Shown here in pieces: positions 42,098-50,720 of a DNA stretch of 64,000 bases; position 1 is the first letter of the stretch; each line of letters starts with the position of its first letter. This DNA comes from Verrucomicrobia bacterium LP2A (GTDB lineage Bacteria > Verrucomicrobiota > Verrucomicrobiia > Methylacidiphilales > Methylacidiphilaceae), in assembly GCA_000526255.1 (NCBI GenBank), contig JAFS01000001.1, forward strand, positions 186,001 through 250,000. The letters are read 5' to 3'. Below the pieces are notes generated by a model. It had not been told where the DNA came from and did no database searches. It saw nothing but the letters and a program-made list of their open reading frames with translations. The position numbers were made by a program, and so were the translations under genes.

Positions 42098-43282
42098 ATG
42101 GCGAAAGAGAGTTTCGTACGTTCGAAGCCGCATGTGAATGTGGGCACCATCGGGCATGTGGATCATGGGAAAACCACGCTGACTGCGGCGATTACCTCTG
42201 TCCTTGCCAAGCAGGGTCTTGCGGAGAAGAAGGCTTACGATCAGATCGATAACGCTCCGGAAGAGCGCGAGCGTGGCATTACGATCAGCACCACGCACGT
42301 CGAATACCAGTCGGACAAGCGACACTACGCCCATGTCGACTGCCCGGGACATGCCGACTATATCAAGAACATGATTACCGGTGCTGCTCAGATGGACGGG
42401 GCCATTCTCGTGGTGAGCGCTCCGGACGGTCCGATGCCGCAGACGCGTGAGCATATCCTTCTCGCCCGTCAGGTCGGGGTTCCCGCCGTCGTGGTCTTTC
42501 TCAACAAGGTCGACATGGTCGACGACCAGGAGCTGATCGATCTGGTCGAGCTAGAGGTCCGCGAGCTGCTCAGCAAGTACGAGTTTCCGGGCGACAAGAT
42601 CCCGATCGTGCGGGGAAGTGCGCTGAAGGCTTTGGAGGGAGATGCCGAGCAGGAGAAGAACATCATGGCGCTGATCGCCGCGATGGATGAGTATATTCCG
42701 ATCCCGGAGCGTCCGAAGGATCTGCCGTTCCTCATGCCGGTCGAGGATGTCTTCAATATCGAGGGTCGTGGAACGGTGGTGACCGGTCGCGTCGAGCGAG
42801 GGATTCTCAAGCGGATGGAAGAGGTCGAGATCGTTGGGATCCGGCCTACCGTGAAGACCGTGGTGACCGATATCGAAATGTTCCGCAAGCTTCTGGAATC
42901 AGCCGAAGCCGGTGACAACGTCGGCGTTCTGCTCCGGGGCACCAAGAAGGAAGACGTCGAGCGGGGCCAGGTCGTCGCTAAGCCCGGAAGCATCAAGCCT
43001 CACACGAAGTTCAAGGCCCAGGTCTACGTGCTGACCAAGGAAGAAGGCGGGCGTCATACGCCCTTCTTTGCGGGATATCGGCCTCAATTCTATTTCCGGA
43101 CCACCGATGTCACCGGCAACGTGAAGCTAAAAGAAGGGGTCGAGATGGTCATGCCCGGCGACAATGTGGAGGTGGAAGTCGAGTTGATCACTCCCATCGC
43201 GATGGAGAAGGCGATGCGGTTTGCGATCCGGGAAGGAGGCAAGACCGTAGGAGCCGGCAGGGTGGTGGAGATCCTTGCCTAG
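42098..43282 (+). CDS. tuf: Translation elongation factor Tu
   Basis: A 394-residue GTPase that delivers aminoacyl-tRNA to the ribosome. G-motifs are [16 protein letters not shown] (after the effector region with RGITI) and NKVDMVDD. The C-terminal beta domains end [10 protein letters not shown]. The ATG follows GAGGAG. The frame opens upstream into the tRNA, which is not coding. It is the only tuf gene in the window. Confidence 0.98.
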   Translation: MAKESFVRSKPHVNVGTIGHVDHGKTTLTAAITSVLAKQGLAEKKAYDQIDNAPEERERGITISTTHVEYQSDKRHYAHVDCPGHADYIKNMITGAAQMDGAILVVSAPDGPMPQTREHILLARQVGVPAVVVFLNKVDMVDDQELIDLVELEVRELLSKYEFPGDKIPIVRGSALKALEGDAEQEKNIMALIAAMDEYIPIPERPKDLPFLMPVEDVFNIEGRGTVVTGRVERGILKRMEEVEIVGIRPTVKTVVTDIEMFRKLLESAEAGDNVGVLLRGTKKEDVERGQVVAKPGSIKPHTKFKAQVYVLTKEEGGRHTPFFAGYRPQFYFRTTDVTGNVKLKEGVEMVMPGDNVEVEVELITPIAMEKAMRFAIREGGKTVGAGRVVEILA

Positions 43283-43319
43283 CGCGAAGGGGTTGAATCC
43301 GATCGTGAATCTGCTTATT

Positions 43320-43328
43320 TGGTATAAG
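43320..43328 (+). promoter_or_regulatory. Candidate extended -10 promoter for tRNA-Trp-secE-nusG
   Basis: TGGTATAAG has the TGn extension plus a five-of-six -10 match. The predicted start is only a few bases before the mature tRNA-Trp. A weak TTGAAT lies further upstream at too long a spacing, consistent with an extended -10 promoter. Confidence 0.4.
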
Positions 43329-43339
43329 AACCGAAGAAC

Positions 43340-43412
43340 AGGGCAGTAGCTCAACTGGTAGAGTAGCGGTCTCCAAAACCGTCGGTTGGGGGTTCGAGTC
43401 CCTCCTGCCCTG
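43340..43412 (+). tRNA. tRNA-Trp (anticodon CCA)
   Basis: A 73-base cloverleaf. The acceptor AGGGCAG pairs with CTGCCCT, with discriminator G. The D arm is AGCTCAACTGGTAGAGT, the anticodon loop CTCCAAA gives CCA, and the T arm is GGGGGTTCGAGTCCCTC. No CCA tail is encoded. It lies between tuf and secE, the common bacterial position. Confidence 0.96.
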
Positions 43413-43417
43413 CGGCT

Positions 43418-43723
43418 ATGCTTACTATTTCTTTATCAACATGGATCGCATTGGCGCTCGCGGTTGCGGGCGTCGCCGTGCTCGGCTGGCTGTGGGCGCG
43501 GCAGCGAAAACGAGTGGTGACCTTCCTGGCCGAGGTCTCGGGAGAGCTGAAAAAGTGTGCATGGCCGTGGGAGCCGCAAGAAAAAGGGGTGCGCCGATAC
43601 CGGGAGTTGATCGACTCGACCGTGGTCGTGGCGATTTCCTCGGTCTTGTTGGCCGCGGTGGTGACGCTGGCAGATTTCTTGCTGGTTAGAGTGGTCGGGT
43701 TTGTCACTAGGTTGCACTTGTAG
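43418..43723 (+). CDS. secE: Preprotein translocase subunit SecE
   Basis: A 101-residue subunit of the SecYEG channel. The conserved amphipathic region (FLAEVSGELKKCAWPWEPQEK) is followed by the essential C-terminal transmembrane helix (STVVVAISSVLLAAVVTLADFLL). An extra N-terminal helix (residues ~5-26) is present, so the protein likely has two membrane spans. It starts six bases after tRNA-Trp and is followed by nusG, as is usual. Confidence 0.9.
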   Translation: MLTISLSTWIALALAVAGVAVLGWLWARQRKRVVTFLAEVSGELKKCAWPWEPQEKGVRRYRELIDSTVVVAISSVLLAAVVTLADFLLVRVVGFVTRLHL

Positions 43724-43731
43724 GACGCTGG

Positions 43732-44361
43732 ATGAAACCGCTGGAAGAAGCGCACGGAACCGGGTTGACCGAGGAGCAGGGCCACGAGGCGCATGTGGCG
43801 CCCTCGGAGGAGCAGGGGCAGTGGTATGTTCTTCATGTGCTATCGGCTCACGAAGGGCGGGTCAAGAAGAGCATTGAGAAGCGGATTCAGACCGAGGAGA
43901 TGGGAGATCTGATTGGGCAGGCGGTGATCCCGGTGGAACGTGTTTCGGAGATTCGCAAGGGCAAGCGCGTCCAGATGGATCGGAAGATCTATCCCGGTTA
44001 CGTCTTCGTCCGGATGCGCCTCCGCGATGCCCGGGACAAGCTGATCGAAAAGAGCTGGTACTTCATTCGCGAGACGCCGGGGGTAATCGGATTCGCCGGC
44101 GGGGAGAATCCGTTGCCAATGCCTTCCGATCAGGTAAGCGATATCTTGCGCCAGATGGAAGAGGGTCAGGAGCGACCTACGCCCAAGACCTCCTTTGCCG
44201 TCGGCGATCGGGTGAGGGTGGGCGACGGCCCCTTCTTGAACTCGGAAGGTGTGGTGGAAGAGGTGGACCTGGAGCGCGGAAAGCTCTGGATTTCCGTCAA
44301 CATGTTCGGTCGCTCGACGCCGGTAGAGCTCGAGTTCTGGCAAGTGGAAAAAGCAACATAA
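43732..44361 (+). CDS. nusG: Transcription termination/antitermination factor NusG
   Basis: A 209-residue factor binding RNA polymerase and Rho or ribosome. After an acidic N-terminal extension of ~28 residues, the NGN domain begins at QWYVLHVLSAHEGRVKKSIEKR and contains YPGYVFVRMRL and VIGFAGGENPLPM. A KOW domain follows (FAVGDRVRVGDGPFLNSEG). Eight bases separate it from secE. Confidence 0.95.
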   Translation: MKPLEEAHGTGLTEEQGHEAHVAPSEEQGQWYVLHVLSAHEGRVKKSIEKRIQTEEMGDLIGQAVIPVERVSEIRKGKRVQMDRKIYPGYVFVRMRLRDARDKLIEKSWYFIRETPGVIGFAGGENPLPMPSDQVSDILRQMEEGQERPTPKTSFAVGDRVRVGDGPFLNSEGVVEEVDLERGKLWISVNMFGRSTPVELEFWQVEKAT

Positions 44362-44423
44362 CAGGGTCTTACTCAGAAGCTTGCTCTTGATTCTGATAGA
44401 CGGGTAAGGGAGGCAGGAAGACA

Positions 44424-44849
44424 ATGGCCAAGGAAGTGCATGCGATCGTCAGGCTCCAGATACCGGCCGGACAGGCGAATCCCGCTCCGCCGGTAGGTCC
44501 GGCACTCGGACAGCACGGCGTGAACATCATGGGGTTTTGCAAGGAGTTCAACGCGAAGACGCAGAAGGAAGCCGGGATGCTCCTTCCGGTTGTCATTACG
44601 ATTTACAAGGACAAGTCCTTTACCTTCATCACCAAATCTCCTCCCGCGGCCGTGCTTCTGAAAAAGGCGGCCAACATCGCCACCGCATCGAAGGAGCCCA
44701 ATCGCATCAAGGTCGCGAAGGTGGCGAAGGCACAGGTGATGGAGATCGTTCGGCAGAAGAAGAAGGATCTGAATGCGAGTTCCGATGAAGCCGCTTTCCG
44801 CATCATCGCCGGTACGGCGCGCAGCATGGGAATCGACATCGAGGGGTAG
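44424..44849 (+). CDS. rplK: 50S ribosomal protein L11
   Basis: A 141-residue protein of the GTPase-associated centre. It has [33 protein letters not shown] and the C-terminal RNA-binding domain ending in the [12 protein letters not shown] signature. The order nusG-rplK-rplA is the standard one. Confidence 0.97.
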   Translation: MAKEVHAIVRLQIPAGQANPAPPVGPALGQHGVNIMGFCKEFNAKTQKEAGMLLPVVITIYKDKSFTFITKSPPAAVLLKKAANIATASKEPNRIKVAKVAKAQVMEIVRQKKKDLNASSDEAAFRIIAGTARSMGIDIEG

Positions 44850-44900
44850 GGTCATGGTGGCAGGTCCGATGGACCGCTTGGCAAACGAAGGGAGAGAGAC

Positions 44901-45602
44901 GTGAATTCGAGACGAAGCAAGCGCTATCGCGAAGCGGCGAAGCAGCTCGAGTCGGGTAAGTCTTACGGGATCGGCGAAGCTGTGGAGGTCTTGGCGAAGA
45001 TGCCGAAGCCCCGATTCGATGAGTCGGTGGAGTTGTCGATGCATCTGGGGGTCGATCCGAAGCAAGGCGATCAAATGGTGCGCGGCAGTCTTCGGCTTCC
45101 GCACGGCTCGGGAAAGAAGGTCCGCATCGCCGTGTTCGCCCGGGGTTCGGCGGCCGAGGCGGCTAAGGCGGCTGGAGCCGACTTTGTCGGCTTCGAGGAG
45201 TTGATCAAGAGGGTCTCCGACGGGTTCACCGACTTTGATGTCGCGATCGCGACGCCCGATGCCATGCAGGAGGTCCGCAAGCTTGGTCGGGTTCTCGGTC
45301 CGCGGGGTTTGATGCCCAATCCCCGCACCGGAACGGTCACCGAGGATGTGGCCGGAGCGGTCGCCGAATGTCAGGCGGGCCGGGTCGAGTTCAAAATGGA
45401 TAAGAGCGCCAACGTGCATGTCGTAATCGGGCGGCGATCGTTCTCCACAGTCGCCTTGCAGGAAAATGCCGTCCAAGCGATGGATGCGGTCCAAAAGGCG
45501 AAGCCGGCGACAGCGAAGGGGCGCTACTTAGAGTCGCTCTCCCTTTCGGCGACGGTGAGCCCGAGTATTCCGCTCGATCCGAGTGGCTTGCAGCGCAAGT
45601 AG
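44901..45602 (+). CDS. rplA: 50S ribosomal protein L1
   Basis: A 233-residue L1-stalk protein. Seen are SKRYREAAKQLESGKSYGI, the GLMPNPRTGTV signature with LGPRG before it, and VEFKMDKSANVHVVIG. A GTG start is preceded by GGGAGAGA. In E. coli L1 represses its own operon by binding the mRNA leader; no such leader site was identified here by eye. Confidence 0.97.
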   Translation: MNSRRSKRYREAAKQLESGKSYGIGEAVEVLAKMPKPRFDESVELSMHLGVDPKQGDQMVRGSLRLPHGSGKKVRIAVFARGSAAEAAKAAGADFVGFEELIKRVSDGFTDFDVAIATPDAMQEVRKLGRVLGPRGLMPNPRTGTVTEDVAGAVAECQAGRVEFKMDKSANVHVVIGRRSFSTVALQENAVQAMDAVQKAKPATAKGRYLESLSLSATVSPSIPLDPSGLQRK

Positions 45603-45618
45603 AAGAAGGGATGAGATC

Positions 45619-46146
45619 ATGAGACCGGAAAAAGAATTTCTCTCGAATGAGATCCAGGATTGGCTCGAAGGGTCCGCCTATGTCCTTTTTGTCGACTACA
45701 CCGGTCTTCGCGCGGAGGAGTTCCGCGAGCTGCGGCACCGGCTGGCTGCCGCCGGAGCGCGCTGCCGTGTGGCGAAGAACCAGGCGTTGACACGCATCCT
45801 CCGGAAAGCCCGGGGACTGCCGGAGGAGTGGACGCTCAAGGGGCAGGTCGCGGCGATCGCCCACGGCGATCTGATCGCCGCCGCGAAAGTCCTCAGGAAT
45901 TTCACAGCGGAATTCACTCGTCCGAGGATGGCGGGCGGCCTGCTCGATCAGGTTCTTCTCAGCGCCCGCGACGCGGGCGCGCTGGCGGACCTTCCGGGCC
46001 GGGAGGAGCTGCTGGCAAGGCTGCTCGGGCTCCTTCAGGCGCCGGCGACGCGGTTGCTCTGCGTGCTAGCAGAACCCTCCCGAGCCTTGGCGCGAGCCCT
46101 TGCTGCCCACGAAACGCAGATGGGGGGCGAGCCGCCAGAGGGGTGA
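45619..46146 (+). CDS. rplJ: 50S ribosomal protein L10
   Basis: A 175-residue stalk base protein. It shows MRPEKEFLSNEIQDWL, YVLFVDYTGLRAEEFRELRHRL, the KNQALTRILRKA segment and a C-terminal helix that recruits L7/L12 dimers. Only 16 bases separate it from rplA, so the long autoregulatory leader typical of rplJL operons is not at this position. The ATG at 45619 follows AAGAAGGG; the earlier ATG at 45583 overlaps rplA and is unlikely. Confidence 0.93.
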   Translation: MRPEKEFLSNEIQDWLEGSAYVLFVDYTGLRAEEFRELRHRLAAAGARCRVAKNQALTRILRKARGLPEEWTLKGQVAAIAHGDLIAAAKVLRNFTAEFTRPRMAGGLLDQVLLSARDAGALADLPGREELLARLLGLLQAPATRLLCVLAEPSRALARALAAHETQMGGEPPEG

Positions 46147-46337
46147 GCGGGAGGCGGTGGAATTGGGAACGGCGAGCACGCGAGAGAGCGCGCAATATCG
46201 AGCTTCGGAGAAAATGGGCCGAAGGGGGCGATCCGGCATCGCCCGCAGTGAAGGGAGAAGCATCCTGCTAGCCCCGGAGCCCTCCGGGGAGAATCGCTGA
46301 CGCGGGCGCGTGGCGCTACGGGATCGGAAAGGAAATC
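46147..46337. other. rplJ-rplL spacer with two hairpins
   Basis: This 191-base gap is long for a rplJ-rplL junction. It contains a 7-base stem GGGCGAT/ATCGCCC (46226-46244, loop CCGGC) and an inverted repeat CCCCGGAG/CTCCGGGG (46272-46289). Neither is followed by a U-run. They may adjust the L7/L12 to L10 ratio by RNA processing or partial attenuation. I see no supported ORF. Confidence 0.5.
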
Positions 46338-46724
46338 ATGGCAGACTTGAATGCGGTAGTGGAGCAGTTGAGCAACCTCACGGTTCTCGAAGTAGCACAA
46401 TTGGTCAAGCAACTTGAGGAGAAGTGGGGGGTCAGTGCCGCGGCGCCTGTAGCTGTAGCGGCAGCCGCCCCGGCGGCCGGAGCCGAAGGCCAGAAGGTAG
46501 CGGAAGAGAAGACGGCCTTCAATGTCATCTTAAAGACGGTGGGCGCTAACAAGATTGCGGTCATCAAGGAAGTGCGGGCCGCAGTGTCGGGTCTCGGTCT
46601 GGCCGAAGCAAAGGCCTTGGTAGAGAGCGCTCCTAAGGCCGTCAAGGAGGGGGTCACCAAGGAAGAAGCGGAAGCCATCAAGAAGAAAATCGAAGCGGCC
46701 GGCGCGCAGGTCGAGATTCAGTAG
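46338..46724 (+). CDS. rplL: 50S ribosomal protein L7/L12
   Basis: A 128-residue stalk protein. An N-terminal dimerisation domain ([29 protein letters not shown]), an Ala-rich hinge and a C-terminal factor-binding domain ([36 protein letters not shown]) are present. It is preceded by GGAAAGGAAATC. Its distance from rplJ is unusual (see the spacer entry). Confidence 0.97.
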   Translation: MADLNAVVEQLSNLTVLEVAQLVKQLEEKWGVSAAAPVAVAAAAPAAGAEGQKVAEEKTAFNVILKTVGANKIAVIKEVRAAVSGLGLAEAKALVESAPKAVKEGVTKEEAEAIKKKIEAAGAQVEIQ

Positions 46725-46817
46725 GCGAGCCGGGCGGCATCGGGAAAGGGAGCATCGGAGCCCGGTGGGGGAACCGGCCGGGCTGGCCGAATCGGTCAGG
46801 ACAGTGCGGACAATGGC

Positions 46818-49800
46818 ATGAGTACAAGAGCTTGGCAGCGAGTAAACTTCGGAAAGATCGTAGAATCGGCGCCCTTGCCGAATCTGATCTCGCATCAGAT
46901 TCGGTCCTATGAGGAGTTTCTCCAACTGGGTGTTCCCGTCAGCGAACGGAGGCCGGAGGGACTCCACGGCGTCTTTCTGGAAGTCTTTCCCATCGAGAGC
47001 TACGACGGCAAGGTGCGCCTGGAGTATCTCTCCTACGAAACGACTCCCCCCAAGTTCTCACCTCTCCACTGCCTGCAAAACGGCGAGACCTACGCAGCCG
47101 CCTTGTATGTGACCTTTCGTCTGCGGGACGAAAACGGAATCAAGGAGGAGCGCGTCTACATGGGCGAGCTTCCCTTGATGACCGAGCACGGGAGCTTCGT
47201 GATCAATGGCGCCGAGCGAGTCATCGTCAGTCAGCTCCACCGTTCTCCGGGGATCTGTTTCGAGTCGACCCTTCACATGAACGGAAAGGTGCTCTATTCC
47301 TTCCGCGTGATTCCGGATCGGGGGACCTGGCTCGAGGTGGCCTTCGACACCAGCGACCTTCTCCACGTCCATCTGGATCGGAGAAAGAAGCGGAGAAAGT
47401 TCCTCGTGACGACTCTGCTGCGGGCGCTGGGTCATGGGAGCGATGAGGAGATCCTGAGCCTCTTTTACTCGGTGGAAGACCTCGATCTCGAAGCGGCTCC
47501 GCCGAGCGACGAAGAGCTACCCAACAAGGTCTTGGTGCGTGAGGCGCGCGACCCGCGCGATGCGGACAAGGTCCTGGTGAGGGGACTGGAGCCGCTCACG
47601 AAGACGGCCGTTCGCCTCCTCCTGGAGGCTGACGTCAAGTCTGTCCGCGTTGTCGACATCCGGGAAGACGACACGATCGTCAAATGCTTGCGCCGCGATG
47701 CGGCTCGCGATCAAGCCGAGGCGCTCAAGGAGATCTATCGGCGCCTGCGGCCTGGCGATCCGCCGACCGAGGCGAATGCGAAGCTCCTGCTCAAGAGGCT
47801 CCTCTTCGATCCGAAGCGCTACGACGTGGGAAGGGTCGGGAGATACAAGCTCAATCAGAAGCTGGGGATCGAAGCGAGCCCGGAAACGCGCACGCTCACG
47901 CCGGAGGACATCGTAGGGGCTACGCGCTACTTGATCTCCCTCCAACATGGAGAGGGGACGACCGACGATATCGACCATCTAGGCAACCGGCGCGTGCGGA
48001 GCGTCGGCGAGCTCGTGGCGAGTCAGTGCCGGATCGGCTTGGCTCGGACCGAGCGGCTCGTCAAGGAGCGGATGACTCTCTTCGACGTGAACGCGGAGGG
48101 AATGACACCGCAGAAGCTCATCAATCCGAAGGCGCTTTCGGCGACGATCCGCGACTTCTTTGCCCGCAGCCAACTCTCCCAGTTGATGGATCAGATCAAT
48201 CCGCTCTCCGAGCTTACGCATAAACGGCGTCTTTCAGCGCTCGGGCCTGGCGGCCTTTCTCGCGAACGGGCGGGCTTCGAGGTGCGCGACGTTCATCCTT
48301 CTCACTATGGGCGCATCTGCCCGATCGAGACTCCTGAGGGGCCGAACATCGGCTTGATCGCCTCGATGGCCTGCTTCAGCCGCTTCAATGACTACGGCTT
48401 TCTGGAGACGCCCTACCGGAAGGTGGTGAACGGCAGGGTGACGAACGAGATCGTCTATCTGTCAGCCGATCAGGAAGAGAACGTCATCATCGGCATGGCC
48501 AGCACTCCCGTCGGAGAGAGCGGGCTCATCCAGAGCAAGCGTGTCGCCGTCCGCTTTCGCGGGGAGTTCATGGAGGTCGAACGGGAGAAGGTCAACTACC
48601 TCGACGTCTCGTCCAAGCATATGGTTTCGGTCGCAACGGCTCTCATCCCGTTCCTGGAGCATGACGACGCCAACCGCGCGCTGATGGGCTCGAACATGCA
48701 GCGGCAGGCGGTTCCGCTCCTGAGCCCCGAAGCTCCGATTGTTGGGACCGGGATGGAGCGCCGCGTCGTGGAGGATGTGGGTGCCGTCCTCCTCAGCGAT
48801 GTCGAGGGAAAGGTTGTCTCGGTCACGGGCACCGACATCGTGGTCGAGCCCGTGGCGGCGGGCGAGGCCGAGAAAAGGAAGAAGGGCAAGCACGAGAGCG
48901 GGCTGCGCACCTTTTCTCTCCGGAAGTTCATGCGTTCGAACGCGGGAACCTGCATCAACCAGAAGCCGATCGTTCGGGCAGGGGACATGGTGAAGCGGGG
49001 AGATGCGCTGGCCGACGGGCCGTCCACCGCGAACGGGGAGCTGGCCCTCGGTCAAAATCTGGTCGTCGCCTTCATGCCGTGGAATGGGTATAACTTCGAG
49101 GACGCGATCGTCCTTTCCGAGCGACTGGTCAAGGAGGATCTGTTCACGAGCGTCCATGTCGATGAATTCGAGATCGTCGCCCGCGACACAAAGCTGGGAC
49201 CCGAGGAGATCACCCGGGACATTCCGAATGTCGGGGATGATGCTCTGAAGAATCTCGGGACCGAAGGCATTGTCCGGGTTGGTGCCGAGGTCAAGCCGGG
49301 CGACATCCTCGTCGGCAAGATCAGTCCAGTCAGCGAGACCGAGCTCGCTCCAGAGGAGCGGCTGTTGCGCGCGATCTTCGGCGACAAGGCGGCCGACGTG
49401 AAGGACTCGTCGTTGCGGGTCCCCTCCGGGACGAGCGGCATCGTCATGGATGTCCGGGTGAGCAGCCATCAGTCGAAGGCGGAGAAGGAAAAGCTGGGCC
49501 TCAGCGAAGCCAAGCAGAAGATCAAGGAGATCGAAGGCCGCTATGAGCAGAAGGAAAACGAGCTCAAGGAAGAGCTGACCCAGGCCCTCTCCAACATCCT
49601 GCTCAACGAGAAGATTCCGCTCGATGTGGTCGACGTGGAGACTGGAGAGATCCTGATTCCAGCGAACCGCAAGATCACCAAGACCCTCCTGCGGAAGATG
49701 GCGGCTTGCTGCGACCACATCGAGATCGATCCCAGCCCGATTCGAACCAAGATCTTCGAGATCATCGGCAGCTTCGAGTCGAAGTTCGAGCAGTTGCGCA

Positions 49801-50654
49801 ACGACAAGGAAGGCGAGCTCGATCAAGTGGAAAGCCGGGAGGACATCGAGCCCGGAATCGTCAAGCAGGTCAAGGTCTACATCGCCAGCAAGAGGAAGAT
49901 CTCGATCGGCGACAAGATGGCCGGGCGGCATGGGAACAAGGGGGTCGTCTCCCGCATCGTTCCCGTCGAGGACATGCCTTTCCTACCGGATGGCACGCCC
50001 GTCGACATCGTGCTCAATCCGCTGGGCGTACCGTCCCGGATGAACGTGGGACAGGTGCTCGAGACGCACTTGGGCATTGCCGCCAGAAAATTGGGCTTTG
50101 CGGTTGCGACCCCCGTCTTCGATGGCGTGAAGGAGGAAGAGATCCGCAAATTTCTCCGGGAGGCGGGACTCGACGAGGACGGAAAAACCTATCTCTACGA
50201 CGGCCGCACCGGAGACCGCTTCGACCAGCGGGTGGTCGTAGGCGTTATCTACATGATGAAGCTCAACCACATGGTGGTCGATAAGATTCACGCCCGCGCG
50301 GTCGGTCCTTACGCCCTGGTGACCCAACAACCCCTCGGCGGGAAGGCGCAGTATGGCGGGCAGCGCTTCGGCGAGATGGAAGTGTGGGCCATGGAGGCCT
50401 ATGGCGCGGCCTACACGCTTCAGGAAATGCTTACCGTAAAATCGGACGACGTTTCGGGAAGGACCAGGATCTACGAGACGATCGTGAAAGGGGAGAACTA
50501 CCTGGAGCCCGGTCGGCCGGAGTCGTTCAACGTTCTTCTCAAGGAGCTACAGGGGCTTTGCCTGGATCCGAAGATCGGAGTTCGGAGTGCGTCCGAGCTC
50601 GATCTGGTGCATGGCGAAGCGCGAAGGGCTCCCGCCGGTCCGGAAGCGGCGTGA
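46818..50654 (+). CDS. rpoB: DNA-directed RNA polymerase subunit beta
   Basis: A 1278-residue catalytic subunit. Recognisable regions include the rifampicin-pocket segment FFARSQLSQLMDQINPLSELTHKRRLSALGPGGLSRERAGFEVRDVHPSHYGRICPIETPEGPNIGLI (shown here only as a landmark; key residues are SQLSQLMDQ and HKRR), the GRHGNKGVVSRI motif, and the C-terminal MEVWAMEAYGAAYTLQEMLTVKSDD. A moderately charged insertion (KAEKEKLGLSEAKQ...) lies in the C-terminal third. It is 93 bases downstream of rplL and 66 bases before rpoC. Confidence 0.98.
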   Translation: MSTRAWQRVNFGKIVESAPLPNLISHQIRSYEEFLQLGVPVSERRPEGLHGVFLEVFPIESYDGKVRLEYLSYETTPPKFSPLHCLQNGETYAAALYVTFRLRDENGIKEERVYMGELPLMTEHGSFVINGAERVIVSQLHRSPGICFESTLHMNGKVLYSFRVIPDRGTWLEVAFDTSDLLHVHLDRRKKRRKFLVTTLLRALGHGSDEEILSLFYSVEDLDLEAAPPSDEELPNKVLVREARDPRDADKVLVRGLEPLTKTAVRLLLEADVKSVRVVDIREDDTIVKCLRRDAARDQAEALKEIYRRLRPGDPPTEANAKLLLKRLLFDPKRYDVGRVGRYKLNQKLGIEASPETRTLTPEDIVGATRYLISLQHGEGTTDDIDHLGNRRVRSVGELVASQCRIGLARTERLVKERMTLFDVNAEGMTPQKLINPKALSATIRDFFARSQLSQLMDQINPLSELTHKRRLSALGPGGLSRERAGFEVRDVHPSHYGRICPIETPEGPNIGLIASMACFSRFNDYGFLETPYRKVVNGRVTNEIVYLSADQEENVIIGMASTPVGESGLIQSKRVAVRFRGEFMEVEREKVNYLDVSSKHMVSVATALIPFLEHDDANRALMGSNMQRQAVPLLSPEAPIVGTGMERRVVEDVGAVLLSDVEGKVVSVTGTDIVVEPVAAGEAEKRKKGKHESGLRTFSLRKFMRSNAGTCINQKPIVRAGDMVKRGDALADGPSTANGELALGQNLVVAFMPWNGYNFEDAIVLSERLVKEDLFTSVHVDEFEIVARDTKLGPEEITRDIPNVGDDALKNLGTEGIVRVGAEVKPGDILVGKISPVSETELAPEERLLRAIFGDKAADVKDSSLRVPSGTSGIVMDVRVSSHQSKAEKEKLGLSEAKQKIKEIEGRYEQKENELKEELTQALSNILLNEKIPLDVVDVETGEILIPANRKITKTLLRKMAACCDHIEIDPSPIRTKIFEIIGSFESKFEQLRNDKEGELDQVESREDIEPGIVKQVKVYIASKRKISIGDKMAGRHGNKGVVSRIVPVEDMPFLPDGTPVDIVLNPLGVPSRMNVGQVLETHLGIAARKLGFAVATPVFDGVKEEEIRKFLREAGLDEDGKTYLYDGRTGDRFDQRVVVGVIYMMKLNHMVVDKIHARAVGPYALVTQQPLGGKAQYGGQRFGEMEVWAMEAYGAAYTLQEMLTVKSDDVSGRTRIYETIVKGENYLEPGRPESFNVLLKELQGLCLDPKIGVRSASELDLVHGEARRAPAGPEAA

Positions 50655-50720
50655 TGGGCTCGGGTGGTTTGGTGGAAGGGGAAGGCGGCCGCAAAAAGCG
50701 GACTGCTGTGGAGGCATAGT

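Noticed and set aside
48462-49931. A 489-codon open frame antisense to rpoB
   Set aside because: Same compositional effect; no plausible start signal or domain.
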